From: Cyanobium usitatum str. Tous
GTDB taxonomy: Bacteria; Cyanobacteriota; Cyanobacteriia; PCC-6307; Cyanobiaceae
Assembly: GCF_003011885.1 (NCBI RefSeq)
Contig: NZ_PXXO01000004.1
Location: 1 to 64,000 of the forward strand
DNA: 64,000 nucleotides
Direction: 5' to 3'
The position numbers and the translations under genes are program-made. Shown piece by piece: positions 20,077-28,883 of the stretch (within the stretch, counting starts at the first letter, position 1; every line of letters begins with the position of its first letter). Below the pieces are notes generated by a model, which was not told the origin of the DNA, ran no database searches, and was given only the letters and a program-made list of their open reading frames with translations.

Positions 20077-21006
20077 ATGGAGTTTCCCACGACCATCCCG
20101 GCCCTGCCCACGAGCCCAGAAGGCTTTCGCTCCGGCTTCGTGGCGCTGATCGGCCGGCCAAACGTGGGTAAATCCACCCTGCTCAACCAGCTGGTGGGCG
20201 AAAAGGTGGCGATCACCTCGCCCGTTGCCCAAACCACCCGCAACCGGCTGCGGGCGATCCTCACCACCGAAACAGCCCAGCTGGTGCTGCTAGATACGCC
20301 GGGTATCCACAAGCCCCACCACCTGCTGGGGGAGCGACTGGTACAGAGCGCCCGCCGCGCCATCGGGGAAGTGGATGTGGTGCTGCTGCTGGTGGATGGC
20401 AGCGAGCCGGCTGGCCGGGGCGATGGCTTCATCGTGGAGATGTTGCAGCACTGCAGCGCACCGGTACACCTAGCCCTCAACAAAAATGACCTGGTGGATC
20501 CGGCCCGGACCGAGGAGCTAGCCCAGAGCTACCGCGAGCTGGTGCCGGGCTGGCCCCTGCATCCGGTGAGCGCCTTGAACGGCGCGGGTACCAGCGAGTT
20601 GGTGGCAGCTCTGGCAGCCGACCTACCGGAGGGTCCCCACCTATACCCACCTGATGCGGTGAGCGATCAGCCCGAGCAGCTGCTCCTGGCGGAGTTGATC
20701 CGCGAGCAGGTGTTGCACCAAACCCGCGAGGAGATTCCCCACTCGGTGGCGGTGCAGATCGAGCGCATCGTCGACGACGGGCCGCGCACCGCCGTGCTGG
20801 CCACGGTGTTGGTGGAGCGCAGCAGCCAGAAGGGAATCCTGATCGGAAAAGGGGGCCGCATGCTTAAGGAGATCGGCAGCGGCGCCCGCCAGCAGATGCA
20901 GAAATTGATCGACGGGCCGGTGTATCTGGAGCTGTTCGTGAAGGTGGTGCCCAATTGGCGCCGCAGCGCCGCGCGCTTGAGCGAACTGGGCTACCGGGGG
21001 GAGTAA
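20077..21006 (+). CDS. era: GTPase Era
   Basis: Era binds the 3' end of 16S rRNA and guides small-subunit maturation. The G1 motif is GRPNVGKSTL, then DTPGIHKP (G3) and NKNDLVD (G4). The C-terminal KH domain shows ILIGKGGRMLKEIG. Length 309 aa is standard. It is followed at 36 bases by a toxin-antitoxin remnant. Confidence 0.97.
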   Translation: MEFPTTIPALPTSPEGFRSGFVALIGRPNVGKSTLLNQLVGEKVAITSPVAQTTRNRLRAILTTETAQLVLLDTPGIHKPHHLLGERLVQSARRAIGEVDVVLLLVDGSEPAGRGDGFIVEMLQHCSAPVHLALNKNDLVDPARTEELAQSYRELVPGWPLHPVSALNGAGTSELVAALAADLPEGPHLYPPDAVSDQPEQLLLAELIREQVLHQTREEIPHSVAVQIERIVDDGPRTAVLATVLVERSSQKGILIGKGGRMLKEIGSGARQQMQKLIDGPVYLELFVKVVPNWRRSAARLSELGYRGE

Positions 21007-21042
21007 CACCTGCTTAGCCGCCTTACCGGCTAAGCCGAAGCA

Positions 21043-21381
21043 ATGCAAGTCAACCTCCACGACGCCAAAACCAATCTCTCCCGGTATGTCGAGCAAGCGC
21101 TCGGCTTTCTTCAGGGGTCTGAGGTTCTGGACTGCGACCTCAAAGCCGAGCTGCTGCTCTGGCTGGCCATCGCCCCTGAGCGCCTACCGGCAACGTTGCG
21201 TGGCACCCTCATGGACCGCCGCTTGCCCATGCTGTACAGCGTGGTGAGCCTCTGGGAAGTGGCGATCAAAACCTCCCTCGGCAAACCTGGATTAGTCGTC
21301 GACGCTGCTCAAATGCGTGACGGACTGAAGCAGCAGGGCCACCAGGTGATCTGGATGGGCGACGGCGGGGCAGGCGGCTGA
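21043..21381 (+). pseudogene. Fused remnant of a Phd/YefM antitoxin and a PIN-domain toxin
   Basis: The 112-aa frame begins as a Phd/YefM antitoxin (MQVNLHDAKTNLSRYVEQAL). After about 24 residues it passes into the start of a VapC-like PIN toxin (VLDCDLKAELLLWLAIAPE, then YSVVSLWEVAIKTSLGKPG). It loses phase after about residue 104, ending in GDGGAGG. The rest of the antitoxin and the C-terminal PIN half with its other acidic residues are missing. This reads as an internal deletion plus 3' truncation. It could still make a peptide, but toxin activity is unlikely. Confidence 0.66.
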
Positions 21382-21394
21382 GAGAATCACGCCC

Positions 21395-21898
21395 ATGAGC
21401 GAGCCCAGACCCAACACCGCCCCATTTCCTCCCGAAGAAATCGGAGCCTTTCTGCGCTGTTGCGCCGGCGAATGGATGGGCCTGCGCAGCCAGTTCGCCC
21501 TCGGCGAGGTAAGTGCCGGCGATGACGACGACGACGGCTGGCACACAAGCGACCGCGGCGAGCTGGTGGTGGCCTTTCTCGAGGCCGAGACAGCTGGTGG
21601 GGCGGGCGGCCTGCAAGTGGGCCAGAAAGATGCGGTGGCCCTGCAGCAGCTGCACTTCGACGCCGAAGGTGGCTTCCGCAGCGGCGAGCAGCAGGGCCGC
21701 TGGCAGCTCTGGCCCGACGGCAGCCTGGAGCTGGTGATCACAGGTGATGGCCGGGAGGTGCGCGAGCGGATCTGGTTCACCAAGCCCAATCTGAGGCTGC
21801 GCTCCACGGTGGAAACCAGCGCTGATGGCAGCCCCGGCCGAGCCAGCTTCAGCTCCGAGATCCGCCGGGTGAGCCGGCCCTCCGTGCCCGCGAGCTGA
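21395..21898 (+). CDS. CpcS/CpeS-like phycobiliprotein chromophore lyase family protein
   Basis: A 167-aa protein with a calycin-like pattern. FLRCCAGEWMGLRSQF near the start and RERIWFTKPNLRLRSTVE followed by ASFSSEIRRV near the end match the ending of the CpcS/CpeS lyases, which attach bilins to phycobiliprotein cysteines. The middle has an acidic insert (GDDDDDG). Which bilin and subunit it serves cannot be told; it could also be a lyase-like paralogue. It lies just ahead of trmD (4-base gap). Confidence 0.7.
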   Translation: MSEPRPNTAPFPPEEIGAFLRCCAGEWMGLRSQFALGEVSAGDDDDDGWHTSDRGELVVAFLEAETAGGAGGLQVGQKDAVALQQLHFDAEGGFRSGEQQGRWQLWPDGSLELVITGDGREVRERIWFTKPNLRLRSTVETSADGSPGRASFSSEIRRVSRPSVPAS

Positions 21899-21902
21899 GC
21901 TG

Positions 21903-22604
21903 ATGCGCCTTGATGTGGTGAGCCTGGCACCGGAGGCCTTTGCTCCACTGCTGGGCCTGGGGGTGATCGGCCGGGCCTTTGCTGCCGGCATCGCCGGGCT
22001 CCACACCCACAACCCCCGTGATTTCGCCACCGACAAATACCGCAAAGTCGACGACGAGCCCTACGGCGGCGGCGCCGGCATGGTGCTCAAACCAGAGCCG
22101 GTATTTGCGGCGGTGGAGGCGATCCCGGTGCTGCTGCGGCGGCGGGTGCTGCTGATGAGCCCCCAGGGCAAGCCCCTGCAGCAGAGCAATCTGCGCCGCT
22201 GGGCTAGCGGCTACGACCAGCTGGTGCTGATCTGCGGCCACTACGAAGGATTCGATGAACGCATCCGCTCCCTAGCTGATGAGGAGGTGTCGATCGGCGA
22301 CTTTGTGCTCACCGGCGGCGAGCTGCCGGCGGCGGTGATCATCAACGGTGTAGTGCGGCTGCTGCCCGGCACCGTGGGTACCCAGGCCTGCCTCGAGGAG
22401 GAGAGCCACAGCGCCCTACTGCTCGAGCATCCCCACTACACCCGTCCCGCCAACTTCCGGGAGCTGGAGGTGCCGGCGGTGCTGCGCAGCGGCGACCATG
22501 GCGCCATCGCCCGCTGGCGCTTTGAGCAGCAGCAGCAGCGCACCGCCGAACGCCGGCCGGATTTATTCGGGCGCTGGCAGGCGCAGCAGCAACTCCAGCA
22601 GTAG
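21903..22604 (+). CDS. trmD: tRNA (guanine-37-N1)-methyltransferase
   Basis: TrmD methylates G37 next to the anticodon and prevents frameshifting. The 233-aa protein starts [15 protein letters not shown] and carries the trefoil-knot SAM site: [13 protein letters not shown], then [17 protein letters not shown]. The C-terminal helical part holds [17 protein letters not shown]. It is separated from ffh-rpsP, with which it is linked in many bacteria. Confidence 0.96.
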   Translation: MRLDVVSLAPEAFAPLLGLGVIGRAFAAGIAGLHTHNPRDFATDKYRKVDDEPYGGGAGMVLKPEPVFAAVEAIPVLLRRRVLLMSPQGKPLQQSNLRRWASGYDQLVLICGHYEGFDERIRSLADEEVSIGDFVLTGGELPAAVIINGVVRLLPGTVGTQACLEEESHSALLLEHPHYTRPANFRELEVPAVLRSGDHGAIARWRFEQQQQRTAERRPDLFGRWQAQQQLQQ

Positions 22605-22645
22605 AAACAGCAAACTGGGCTCAGCCTCCGGTTGCCTTAACACCG

Positions 22646-23029
22646 ATGCTGCTCAGCACCACCTCCAGCCTTGAAGGCCAGCCGATACGGCACTACCTGG
22701 GCCTGGTGCACGGCGAGACCATTTTGGGCGCCAATATCTTTCGCGACATCCTGGCCTCAATCCGCGACCTAATCGGCGGGCGGGCTAGGTCCTATGAGGT
22801 CACTCTTGAGCGGGCCCGGGAGATGGCACTGCAGGAACTAGGCAGGCGCGCTCGATTGCTGGGAGCCGATGCGGTTGTGGGGGTGCGGGTGGACTACGAG
22901 GTGCTGGGACAGGCGGGTGGAATGTTGATGGCTTGCGCCATCGGCACTGCCGTAAGGCTCGAGGCTGCTGGGGATTGGGCTTCTGGGGATAGGGGCCTAC
23001 CACCGCCGCCTCTGCCACCTCAACCCTGA
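22646..23029 (+). CDS. YbjQ/UPF0145 family protein
   Basis: A 127-aa protein of the YbjQ family (heavy-metal-binding domain-like). Motifs are [37 protein letters not shown] and VRVDYEVLG. It is predicted to form a pentameric barrel; function is unsettled. The proline-rich tail after residue 108 may be dispensable. It converges on the SPFH gene with a 10-base overlap. Confidence 0.8.
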   Translation: MLLSTTSSLEGQPIRHYLGLVHGETILGANIFRDILASIRDLIGGRARSYEVTLERAREMALQELGRRARLLGADAVVGVRVDYEVLGQAGGMLMACAIGTAVRLEAAGDWASGDRGLPPPPLPPQP

Positions 23030-23928
23030 CCCTGCTGCAGACCCCGCAACGCCGTGAGTAGGGCTGCCGGACTCTGGGGATCCACCATCAGCACACTGCC
23101 TCCAGGCGCATGGGCCATCTGCTCGCCCATGGCCATCCAGTCGCCGGCCAGCAGCAAACGCATCGCCTCGGCGGCCTGGGGGTTGGCCTGCATCGCCTCC
23201 GCCAGCCGACTGGCCGCATCGGCCCTGGCCTGGGCCAGCAGGGTCTGCTGCTTGGCCTGGGCTTCGGCATCCAGCAGCAGGGCCTCCGCCCGGCCCCGGG
23301 CCGCATTCACCTGGGAGTCGCGCTCCCCTTCCGAACGCAGGATCGCCGCCCGCTTCTCCCGCTCAGCCGTCATCTGCTGCTCCATCGCCTGCTGCACGCC
23401 CCGGGAGGGCTGGATATCGCGTAGTTCCACCCGCGTCACCTTCACGCCCCAGGGATCGGTGGCCTGATCCAGCTCCTTCATCAGCACCTCATTCACCTCC
23501 TGGCGGGTGGTGAAGGTTTGGTCAAGGTCGAGCTTGCCCATCTCGGCGCGGATCTGGGTCAGCACCAGATTCACCATGGCCGCCTGCAGGTTGTCGACGG
23601 CGTAGTAAGCGCGGGCGTGCTCCAGCAGCTGCCAATAAACAACCGCATCCACCTCGATGCCGACGTTGTCGCGGGTGATGCACTGCTGGGGCGGGATATC
23701 GAGCACCCGCTCCTTAAGTGATTCATGGCTCACCACCTTCTCCAGCACCGGCAGCACAAGCGACAGGCCCGGCTGCAGCTGGCGGTCGTATTTGCCAAGG
23801 CGCTCCACCAGACGCGACTGGCCGCCGCTGGTGACCTTGACGCTGCTAACGCCCAGCAGGGCCATCAGCACCAAGGCGGGCAGGGAGAGCAGAGCTTCCA
23901 CGGCGGGAATCCGAGCAGGAGATGCCAA
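23020..23928 (-). CDS. SPFH/Band 7 (stomatin-like) membrane protein
   Basis: A 302-aa protein with one N-terminal membrane segment ([17 protein letters not shown]) and an SPFH domain ([46 protein letters not shown]). A helical Ala/Glu/Gln-rich stretch follows ([17 protein letters not shown]). Such proteins form membrane scaffold rings and often work with NfeD proteins. An NfeD-like gene starts divergently 48 bases away, so the pair probably shares a promoter region. Confidence 0.9.
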   Translation of the reverse strand: MASPARIPAVEALLSLPALVLMALLGVSSVKVTSGGQSRLVERLGKYDRQLQPGLSLVLPVLEKVVSHESLKERVLDIPPQQCITRDNVGIEVDAVVYWQLLEHARAYYAVDNLQAAMVNLVLTQIRAEMGKLDLDQTFTTRQEVNEVLMKELDQATDPWGVKVTRVELRDIQPSRGVQQAMEQQMTAEREKRAAILRSEGERDSQVNAARGRAEALLLDAEAQAKQQTLLAQARADAASRLAEAMQANPQAAEAMRLLLAGDWMAMGEQMAHAPGGSVLMVDPQSPAALLTALRGLQQGQG

Positions 23929-23976
23929 CGCTAGTCAGCATGGGCGGGCCGAACCACCCACGCCCGCCGCGCCGCC

Positions 23977-24396
23977 ATGGCTCCCGTGTCGCTCCTCTGT
24001 CTGCTGCTGGCCACCGGCCTGCTGCTGCTTGCCCTAGCGGGTGCTGAGGTGGATGGCCTGCTGCCGGCGGCGGTGGTGGCTCTGGTGTTGTCAGTGGCGA
24101 CGGCCTGGTTACCCCTGCCGCCCCTGCTGCAGCTAGGGCTACTGGCGGGCCTCACCGGCCTGGGGGTGTTGGGTCTGCGGCGCTGGTCGGCACGGCAGCG
24201 CCACCGCAGCCTGCCGCCAGCGGAAAATGCCACGGTGCTGAGTGGCTTCAACGGCAGCGATACCGGTCGGGTGCGCTGGCACGGCCAAAGCTGGAGCGCC
24301 GTCAACCTGGGCAGCAGCCAAGCCCTCAGCCCGGGTGCGACCGTGACCGTGCTGGGCCGCGAAGGCAATCAGCTGCAAGTGCTGGGGCCTGGGTGA
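23977..24396 (+). CDS. NfeD-like membrane protein
   Basis: A 139-aa protein with two or three N-terminal hydrophobic segments and a C-terminal OB-fold-like domain (about 80-139: [21 protein letters not shown], then [16 protein letters not shown]). This layout matches short NfeD proteins, partners of SPFH/stomatin proteins. It is divergent from the SPFH gene, which supports the call. Confidence 0.7.
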   Translation: MAPVSLLCLLLATGLLLLALAGAEVDGLLPAAVVALVLSVATAWLPLPPLLQLGLLAGLTGLGVLGLRRWSARQRHRSLPPAENATVLSGFNGSDTGRVRWHGQSWSAVNLGSSQALSPGATVTVLGREGNQLQVLGPG

Positions 24397-24455
24397 GATT
24401 GGGTCTTGGTTTAGATACAGCCCTAGGTGAGACTGGGACCAAGCACCCCCACTCC

Positions 24456-24941
24456 ATGCAACTGCGCATCGGCAACGGCTACGACATCCACCGGCTGGTG
24501 CCCGGTCGGGCGCTGATCCTGGGCGGCCAGCGCCTGGAGCATCCCGCCGGCCTGGGGCTTGATGGCCACAGCGATGCCGACGTGCTGGTGCACGCAATCA
24601 TGGACGCCCTACTGGGGGCCCTTTCCCTGGGTGACATCGGCCTCTATTTCCCGCCGGACGACCCGCAGTGGCAGGGGGCCGACAGCCTGGAGCTGCTGGA
24701 GCAGGTGGTGGCCCTGGTGATGGAGCGGGGTTGGAGCGTGGTGAATGTGGATTCAGTGCTAGTGGCCGAGCGGCCCAAGCTCAAGCCCCACATCGCCGCG
24801 ATGTGTTCTGCAATCGCCTCCCGCATGGGGCTGACAGCCGATCAGGTGGGTGTCAAAGCCACCACCAACGAGCAGCTGGGGCCTGAAGGCCGCGAAGAGG
24901 GCATCTCCTGCCACGCCGTGGTCCTGCTGCAAAAGCCGTGA
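24456..24941 (+). CDS. ispF: 2-C-methyl-D-erythritol 2,4-cyclodiphosphate synthase
   Basis: IspF closes the cyclodiphosphate ring in the MEP isoprenoid pathway that supplies carotenoids, chlorophyll and quinones. The protein (161 aa from ATG 24456) has the metal site [12 protein letters not shown] and [19 protein letters not shown]. It also has [17 protein letters not shown] and [17 protein letters not shown]. An upstream GTG overlapping the nfeD stop would add 21 untypical residues. Confidence 0.96.
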   Translation: MQLRIGNGYDIHRLVPGRALILGGQRLEHPAGLGLDGHSDADVLVHAIMDALLGALSLGDIGLYFPPDDPQWQGADSLELLEQVVALVMERGWSVVNVDSVLVAERPKLKPHIAAMCSAIASRMGLTADQVGVKATTNEQLGPEGREEGISCHAVVLLQKP

Positions 24942-25390
24942 GCCGCCTCTGGCAGTCCAGCTTTTCTAAGTTTGTGAGATCAATATTGCTTCTAGGGATG
25001 ACCCTGGTGCTGCTCTCCAGCCAAGCCAGCCCGGTGCACGCGGCCTTTGCCGAGCCCGATGGCTCCTACGACGTGGTGGTGGTGGAACACCTGCGCCTGA
25101 AGGTGCCTGCCGAGGGCCGCCAGGCCTGGCTTGAGGCGGAACGGGGCAGCTGGGAACCATGGCTGGCCCAGCAGGAGGGCTTCCTCGATCGCCAGCTGCT
25201 CTGGGATCCCGTCACCGAGGAGGGCACCCTGCTGATCCGGTGGGTCGATCGCGAGCACTGGAAGGCGATTGCGCCGCAAGCGGTGCAGGCGGTGCAGGAG
25301 CGCTTCGAGCAGCTGGCCCAGGCGGCCACCGGCCAATCGCAAGGTAACCCCTTCCCGCTGGTGTTTGAAGGTGAGCTGCTGCCGGCATGA
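24938..25390 (+). CDS. TIGR03792 family protein (secreted, ABM-like fold)
   Basis: A 150-aa protein with a signal peptide or anchor ([19 protein letters not shown]). It has a dimeric alpha/beta-barrel-like core with [34 protein letters not shown] and [14 protein letters not shown]. This matches the cyanobacterial TIGR03792 family, related in fold to antibiotic monooxygenase domains. Function unknown. It overlaps ispF by ATGA and the following small frame by ATGA. Confidence 0.75.
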   Translation: MSRLWQSSFSKFVRSILLLGMTLVLLSSQASPVHAAFAEPDGSYDVVVVEHLRLKVPAEGRQAWLEAERGSWEPWLAQQEGFLDRQLLWDPVTEEGTLLIRWVDREHWKAIAPQAVQAVQERFEQLAQAATGQSQGNPFPLVFEGELLPA

Positions 25391-25500
25391 GCCGCATCAG
25401 CGCAGACCAGGCCACCTACGTGCTCGGCAGCCATGCCGAAGAGAGGGCCAGCCTCTGGGAAACACCGACATTGGTGGAGATGGTGTGGGAGCGGCAATGA
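25387..25500 (+). CDS. Possible 37-aa translationally coupled peptide
   Basis: A 38-codon frame starts at the ATGA shared with the preceding stop and ends at the ATGA shared with the larB start. The product starts [15 protein letters not shown] and continues HAEERASLWETPTLVEM. The YVLGS-HAEE pattern resembles the N-terminus of some SAM methyltransferases, so it may be a remnant of a lost gene that is kept for coupling, or a real small protein. No ribosome site beyond the overlap is evident. Confidence 0.42.
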   Translation: MSRISADQATYVLGSHAEERASLWETPTLVEMVWERQ

Positions 25501-26210
25501 AAAGCAGCCCGGAACATCGGCTCGACCTCGGCCGCCGCCAGCGGCTGGGGATGGTGGAGGCCATCTGGGGCGAGCACAAAAGTGCCGAGCAGATCGCCCG
25601 GATCCTGGAGGAGCTGCATAGGGCAGGAGAGCTGGCGCTTGTGACCCGCGTCTCCCCTGAGAAGGCTGAAGCCGTGGCAGCACTGCTAGGGCGGGAGCGA
25701 GGGGAGGCCTGGCTTCTGCAGCACCATCCCCAGGCCCGCTGTCTCAGCGCCGGGCTCCTACCAAGCCCAGAATCAAGGCTTGGTCGGGTAGCGGTGCTAA
25801 GCGGCGGCACCAGCGATTTACCGGTGGCGGCCGAGGCCCAGCTGGCCCTGGCCTGCCATGGCATCGCCACCGAGCTGGTGCTGGATGTGGGCGTGGCGGG
25901 GCTGCACCGGCTGCTGGAGCGCCTCGAAGACCTGCGTCATGCCGATGTGCTGATCGCCTGCGCTGGCATGGAGGGAGCCCTGCCCACCGTGCTGGCCGGG
26001 CTGCTGCCCCAGCCGGTGATTGGAGTGCCCGTGGCGGTGGGCTACGGCGTAAGTGCCGGTGGCGTCGCCGCCCTGCACGGCATGTTGGCGAGTTGCGCCC
26101 CCGGGCTCACGGTGGTCAACATCGACAACGGTTATGGCGCCGCCATGGCAGCCCTGCGGATCCTGGGCTGCGGGCCTGGGCGCTCAGCAGCCTGGACGCA
26201 GGGGAGTTGA
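25497..26210 (+). CDS. larB: Nickel-pincer cofactor biosynthesis protein LarB
   Basis: LarB is an AIR-carboxylase-like enzyme that carboxylates nicotinic acid adenine dinucleotide in making the lactate racemase nickel-pincer cofactor. The 237-aa protein has the N-terminal GLGRRQ-type helix (LDLGRRQRLGMVEAIWGEH), then VAVLSGGTSDLPVAAEAQ and VLIACAGMEGALPTVLAG. It also has GVPVAVGYGVSAGGVAALHG and NIDNGYGAA. A GTG 12 bases upstream is an alternative start. LarC, LarE and the racemase are not in this window, so the protein may serve another pathway in cyanobacteria. Confidence 0.88.
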   Translation: MKSSPEHRLDLGRRQRLGMVEAIWGEHKSAEQIARILEELHRAGELALVTRVSPEKAEAVAALLGRERGEAWLLQHHPQARCLSAGLLPSPESRLGRVAVLSGGTSDLPVAAEAQLALACHGIATELVLDVGVAGLHRLLERLEDLRHADVLIACAGMEGALPTVLAGLLPQPVIGVPVAVGYGVSAGGVAALHGMLASCAPGLTVVNIDNGYGAAMAALRILGCGPGRSAAWTQGS

Positions 26211-26342
26211 ACCTGGCTGCTCAATCTCGAGCAACGCTTGGATCCAGAGCTGCATCGAGCGGGGCAAAAGTCCCTGCTCGTAGCGCTCGATAGCCTGCAG
26301 CAGCACCGCTGTATTGACCCAGGTTGGCGAGCGACGCAGCAT
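26184..26342 (-). CDS. Possible small protein (52 aa)
   Basis: A minus-strand frame in the 238-base gap between larB and the DUF1517 gene reads MLRRSPTWVNTAVLLQA, then IERYEQGLLPRSMQLWI and QALLEIEQP. It is amphipathic, helical and protein-like in composition. It overlaps the 3' end of larB by 27 bases. No family is recognised. Confidence 0.32.
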   Translation of the reverse strand: MLRRSPTWVNTAVLLQAIERYEQGLLPRSMQLWIQALLEIEQPGSTPLRPGC

Positions 26343-26448
26343 GAAAACAGCCGGCACTCAGCGCAGTGTGGGTAGCTAGCCAGGCAGGGGCAAGGGGACA
26401 AGCAACGATCTCCCCTCGCCGTTTGGGACTCGAACCAGGACAACAGTC

Positions 26449-27459
26449 CTAGAGGTGTTGAAGCTGGGGGTAGGCCGTCAGCAATTCTTCGGTGCTCAGC
26501 ACTTCACCGGCCCCTTCAGGCTGCCAGATCACCTCGATCGCCAACAGATCAGCGGCACCGACGGCGCCGAGCTGCTGCAGCGAATCACGCACCTGGTCCG
26601 CACTGCCCGAACCCTTGAGAGCAAGCCGGCTGCGGCTTGCCACCAGCAGGGTGACGGCGATGAAATCGCTACTGGCATCGCTATCTCCCGCAGCCACGCT
26701 GTCATCGCTAAAGCGCTTGCCGCCCACATTGGTGGTGACCTCACGCTGCAACTTGCTGCGCTCCGTCATCGAGAGGCGATTGAAGGTGGATTCGGCACTA
26801 GCAAAAGGCACCTGACCCACCTCTGAATTGGCATAGACCCAGAGGTCGGGGTGGCGCAGCAGGGCCAAGGTGGTCTCTTGAAGCAGGGCTTGGAGGCCCG
26901 CCGCATGGCTGGTGTCAGCGCTGCCAGCTAGACGGCGCAGATCGGTTTGAAGCTGGCGGGCCGATGCCAGCAGCCCAACCTGCAGCTGGCTGATCGTGAC
27001 GGGGCCATCGGGGCGGCCGCCGCCCACCAGATCGCCGCGGCTGCCAGAAATTGCTGGCCCCTGGCCGCCACCACCGCCACCTCGCACCGCGTTGAGCAAC
27101 AGACCTCCCACGGCCATCAGCACAAGAAAACCGAACAGGCCGCCACCACCGAAACCAAACATTGGAATCAGGAAGGGAAAGCCGATACCCCCTCCCCCGT
27201 AGCCACCGCGGTAGCCGCTGTTGTATCCACCACCACCTCCGTAGCCACCACCGCCATAGCTCCTCGGCATCGAGGGGGCCGAGCGGAAGCTGCCGCCACC
27301 GATGCGGCCGCCACTGGCGGCCCAGCTGGGGCTGGGGTGCACCACCAACAGGCTCAGGGCCAACATCGGCACAGCCAACAAGCTGAAACAGCGCCGCAAA
27401 ACCAAACGGGTTGAAAGCGCCAAGGCGCTGAAAGCAATTGGTCGAAATCTAGGAACCAC
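26449..27459 (-). CDS. DUF1517 domain membrane protein
   Basis: After a hydrophobic signal region ending VHPSPSWAASGGRIGGGSF comes a glycine/tyrosine-rich stretch with repeated GGGGY. A transmembrane segment follows (GLFGFLVLMAVGGLLL), then a globular C-terminal domain (about 140-330) with LQTDLRRLAG, WVYANSEVGQV and DDSVAAGDSDASSDFIAVT. This is the cyanobacterial/plastid DUF1517 layout. Function unknown. The true start is uncertain: an ATG at 27489 overlaps thiS by 41 bases; the GTG used here overlaps by 11; a later start closer to the signal region is possible. Confidence 0.8.
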   Translation of the reverse strand: MVPRFRPIAFSALALSTRLVLRRCFSLLAVPMLALSLLVVHPSPSWAASGGRIGGGSFRSAPSMPRSYGGGGYGGGGGYNSGYRGGYGGGGIGFPFLIPMFGFGGGGLFGFLVLMAVGGLLLNAVRGGGGGGQGPAISGSRGDLVGGGRPDGPVTISQLQVGLLASARQLQTDLRRLAGSADTSHAAGLQALLQETTLALLRHPDLWVYANSEVGQVPFASAESTFNRLSMTERSKLQREVTTNVGGKRFSDDSVAAGDSDASSDFIAVTLLVASRSRLALKGSGSADQVRDSLQQLGAVGAADLLAIEVIWQPEGAGEVLSTEELLTAYPQLQHL

Positions 27460-27655
27460 CGCCCACAATGGTGACCACCTCAAGCACATCGGATTCCACC
27501 ACCGGCTGGGCGGGCCAGAGCTGTCTGGCCAAAATCGTGCCGTTGAACTCCACCACCACCAAGCGGGGTTGATAGCCCAGCTCCAGCAGGGCCTGCTCCA
27601 AATTGAGCCCGTCTGAGCAAACTCGCTGATCGCCGTTTACCTGCAGGGTGATCAC
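27449..27655 (-). CDS. thiS: Sulfur carrier protein ThiS
   Basis: A 68-aa ubiquitin-like protein (MITLQVNGDQRVCSDGLNLEQ) ending VTIVGGGS. The C-terminal di-glycine is thiocarboxylated to give sulfur for the thiazole ring of thiamine; here one serine follows the glycines. It overlaps the thiE stop by ATGA, so the two are coupled. Confidence 0.9.
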   Translation of the reverse strand: MITLQVNGDQRVCSDGLNLEQALLELGYQPRLVVVEFNGTILARQLWPAQPVVESDVLEVVTIVGGGS

Positions 27656-28731
27656 AGAGCCGGCGCCTCTAGTGCTGCCAGCAGCTCGGCGGTGGCGGCA
27701 GCCGGATCAACCGCCTCGGTGATCGCCCGCACCACCGCAATCCGCTGGGCTCCAGCAGCCCGCACCGCAGCCACCTTGCTGGCCTCCAGCCCGCCGATGG
27801 CAAAGAAGGGGATCGGACTAGCCGCCGCGGCCTGGCGCACGTAATCGAGCCCCACCGGCTCCCGGCCGGGCTTGGTGGGGGTGGCCTCCACCGGGCCGAC
27901 TCCGAGGTAGTCGCAGCCATCGCTGACCGCCTGCTGCAGCTGGTCCAGGGCATGGGTGCTGCGGCCAATTAACCGATCGGGGCCCAGCAGCTGGCGCGCC
28001 ACCGCCGGCGGCAGATCCCCCTGGCCCAAGTGCACCCCATCGGCCTCCACCGCCAGGGCAATATCAATTCGATCATTCACCAAAAACAGGGCGCCATGGG
28101 CGGCGCAGAGTTGGCGCAGGGCCCGGGCCTGGCTGAGTTTTTGCAGGTCATTGAGACCGGCGGCCTCCTTGGCGCGGTATTGCACCAGGCGTACCCCGGC
28201 CCCCAGGGCGGCGGCCACCACCCACTCCAGGTTTGGCACTGGCGAGGTAACTAAATAAAGGCGGCAGCTAGCCAGCAGCTCTCGGCGGCCCGCCCCGCCC
28301 GCAGCGGCCAGCCGACAGGCCTGCAACAAATCCACTTCCAGGTCGTAGAGCAGATAGCGCAGAGCTGAGGCCTCCTCAGCCAGCAGGGGATCGCTGCTGC
28401 GCCCAAATTCCTCCAGCACCCGCAAAGCCTCCTGCACCCGGCCGGCGTTGGCACCCACCACGGCGCTGGGGCTGGATCGCTCCGCTTGGGCCGGATGGCC
28501 GAGGCCCGCGGCCGGATCGGTAGCGGTGTGGCGCGCAAATTTGTAGGCATCGCGATGCAACCGGCCGAGCCGCTGGCGCATGTCCTTGGTGCGCACCACC
28601 AAATCGCCCCGATCGAGGCCAAAGCGGGCCCAATCTTCCAGCACCCGCAAGCCCTCCCGAGCCCGATCGAGGTTGGCATCGAGCAGCCGGTCGCGAGCTG
28701 GGCTGGAGGAGCTGTCTAGGGTGGGATCCAT
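27652..28731 (-). CDS. thiE: Thiamine phosphate synthase with N-terminal extra domain
   Basis: ThiE joins the pyrimidine and thiazole moieties to thiamine phosphate. The ThiE barrel (about residues 150-355) has LVQYRAKEAAGLNDLQK, FLVNDRIDIALAVEADGVHLGQ-type motifs, YLGVGPVEATPTKPGR and FFAIGGLEAS. An N-terminal helical domain of about 140 residues (LLDANLDRAREGLRVLEDWA) is the ThiD2-like extension typical of cyanobacteria. I use ATG 28731; an upstream in-frame start adds 36 untypical residues. Confidence 0.93.
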   Translation of the reverse strand: MDPTLDSSSSPARDRLLDANLDRAREGLRVLEDWARFGLDRGDLVVRTKDMRQRLGRLHRDAYKFARHTATDPAAGLGHPAQAERSSPSAVVGANAGRVQEALRVLEEFGRSSDPLLAEEASALRYLLYDLEVDLLQACRLAAAGGAGRRELLASCRLYLVTSPVPNLEWVVAAALGAGVRLVQYRAKEAAGLNDLQKLSQARALRQLCAAHGALFLVNDRIDIALAVEADGVHLGQGDLPPAVARQLLGPDRLIGRSTHALDQLQQAVSDGCDYLGVGPVEATPTKPGREPVGLDYVRQAAAASPIPFFAIGGLEASKVAAVRAAGAQRIAVVRAITEAVDPAAATAELLAALEAPAL

Positions 28732-28793
28732 CACACAATGGGCCAATGGCAGGCGAGCCAGGCAATCCAAATCGGGCCAATTCCGACAGCCCG

Positions 28794-28883
28794 ATGCTGG
28801 TGCTGATTTCAGGGATTCTGCTGCTCGGCGGGATCGCAACCTTCATTGGCTGGGGCCTCACCCACGCCTATCCCGGCGCTTAA
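28794..28883 (+). CDS. Possible 29-aa single-span membrane peptide
   Basis: ATG to TAA encodes MLVLISGILLLGGIATFI followed by GWGLTHAYPGA: one hydrophobic span and a short polar tail, as in the tiny subunits of cyanobacterial membrane complexes. It lies in the thiE-ribF gap and overlaps, antisense, the last 75 bases of ribF, which encode an unconserved-looking tail. No clear ribosome site precedes it. Could be real or a chance frame. Confidence 0.36.
   Translation: MLVLISGILLLGGIATFIGWGLTHAYPGA

Noticed and set aside
24391-24440. Two copies of a GGTGAGA(T/C)TGGG-like string between nfeD and ispF
   Set aside because: Imperfect, 34 bases apart and without a matching structure; too weak to call a repeat or regulator.
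26421-26450. tRNA-like T-loop sequence (GGTTCGAGTCCC) on the minus strand
   Set aside because: Only two base pairs can form in the T stem, and no acceptor, D or anticodon arms are found in the DUF1517 coding region where they would have to be.
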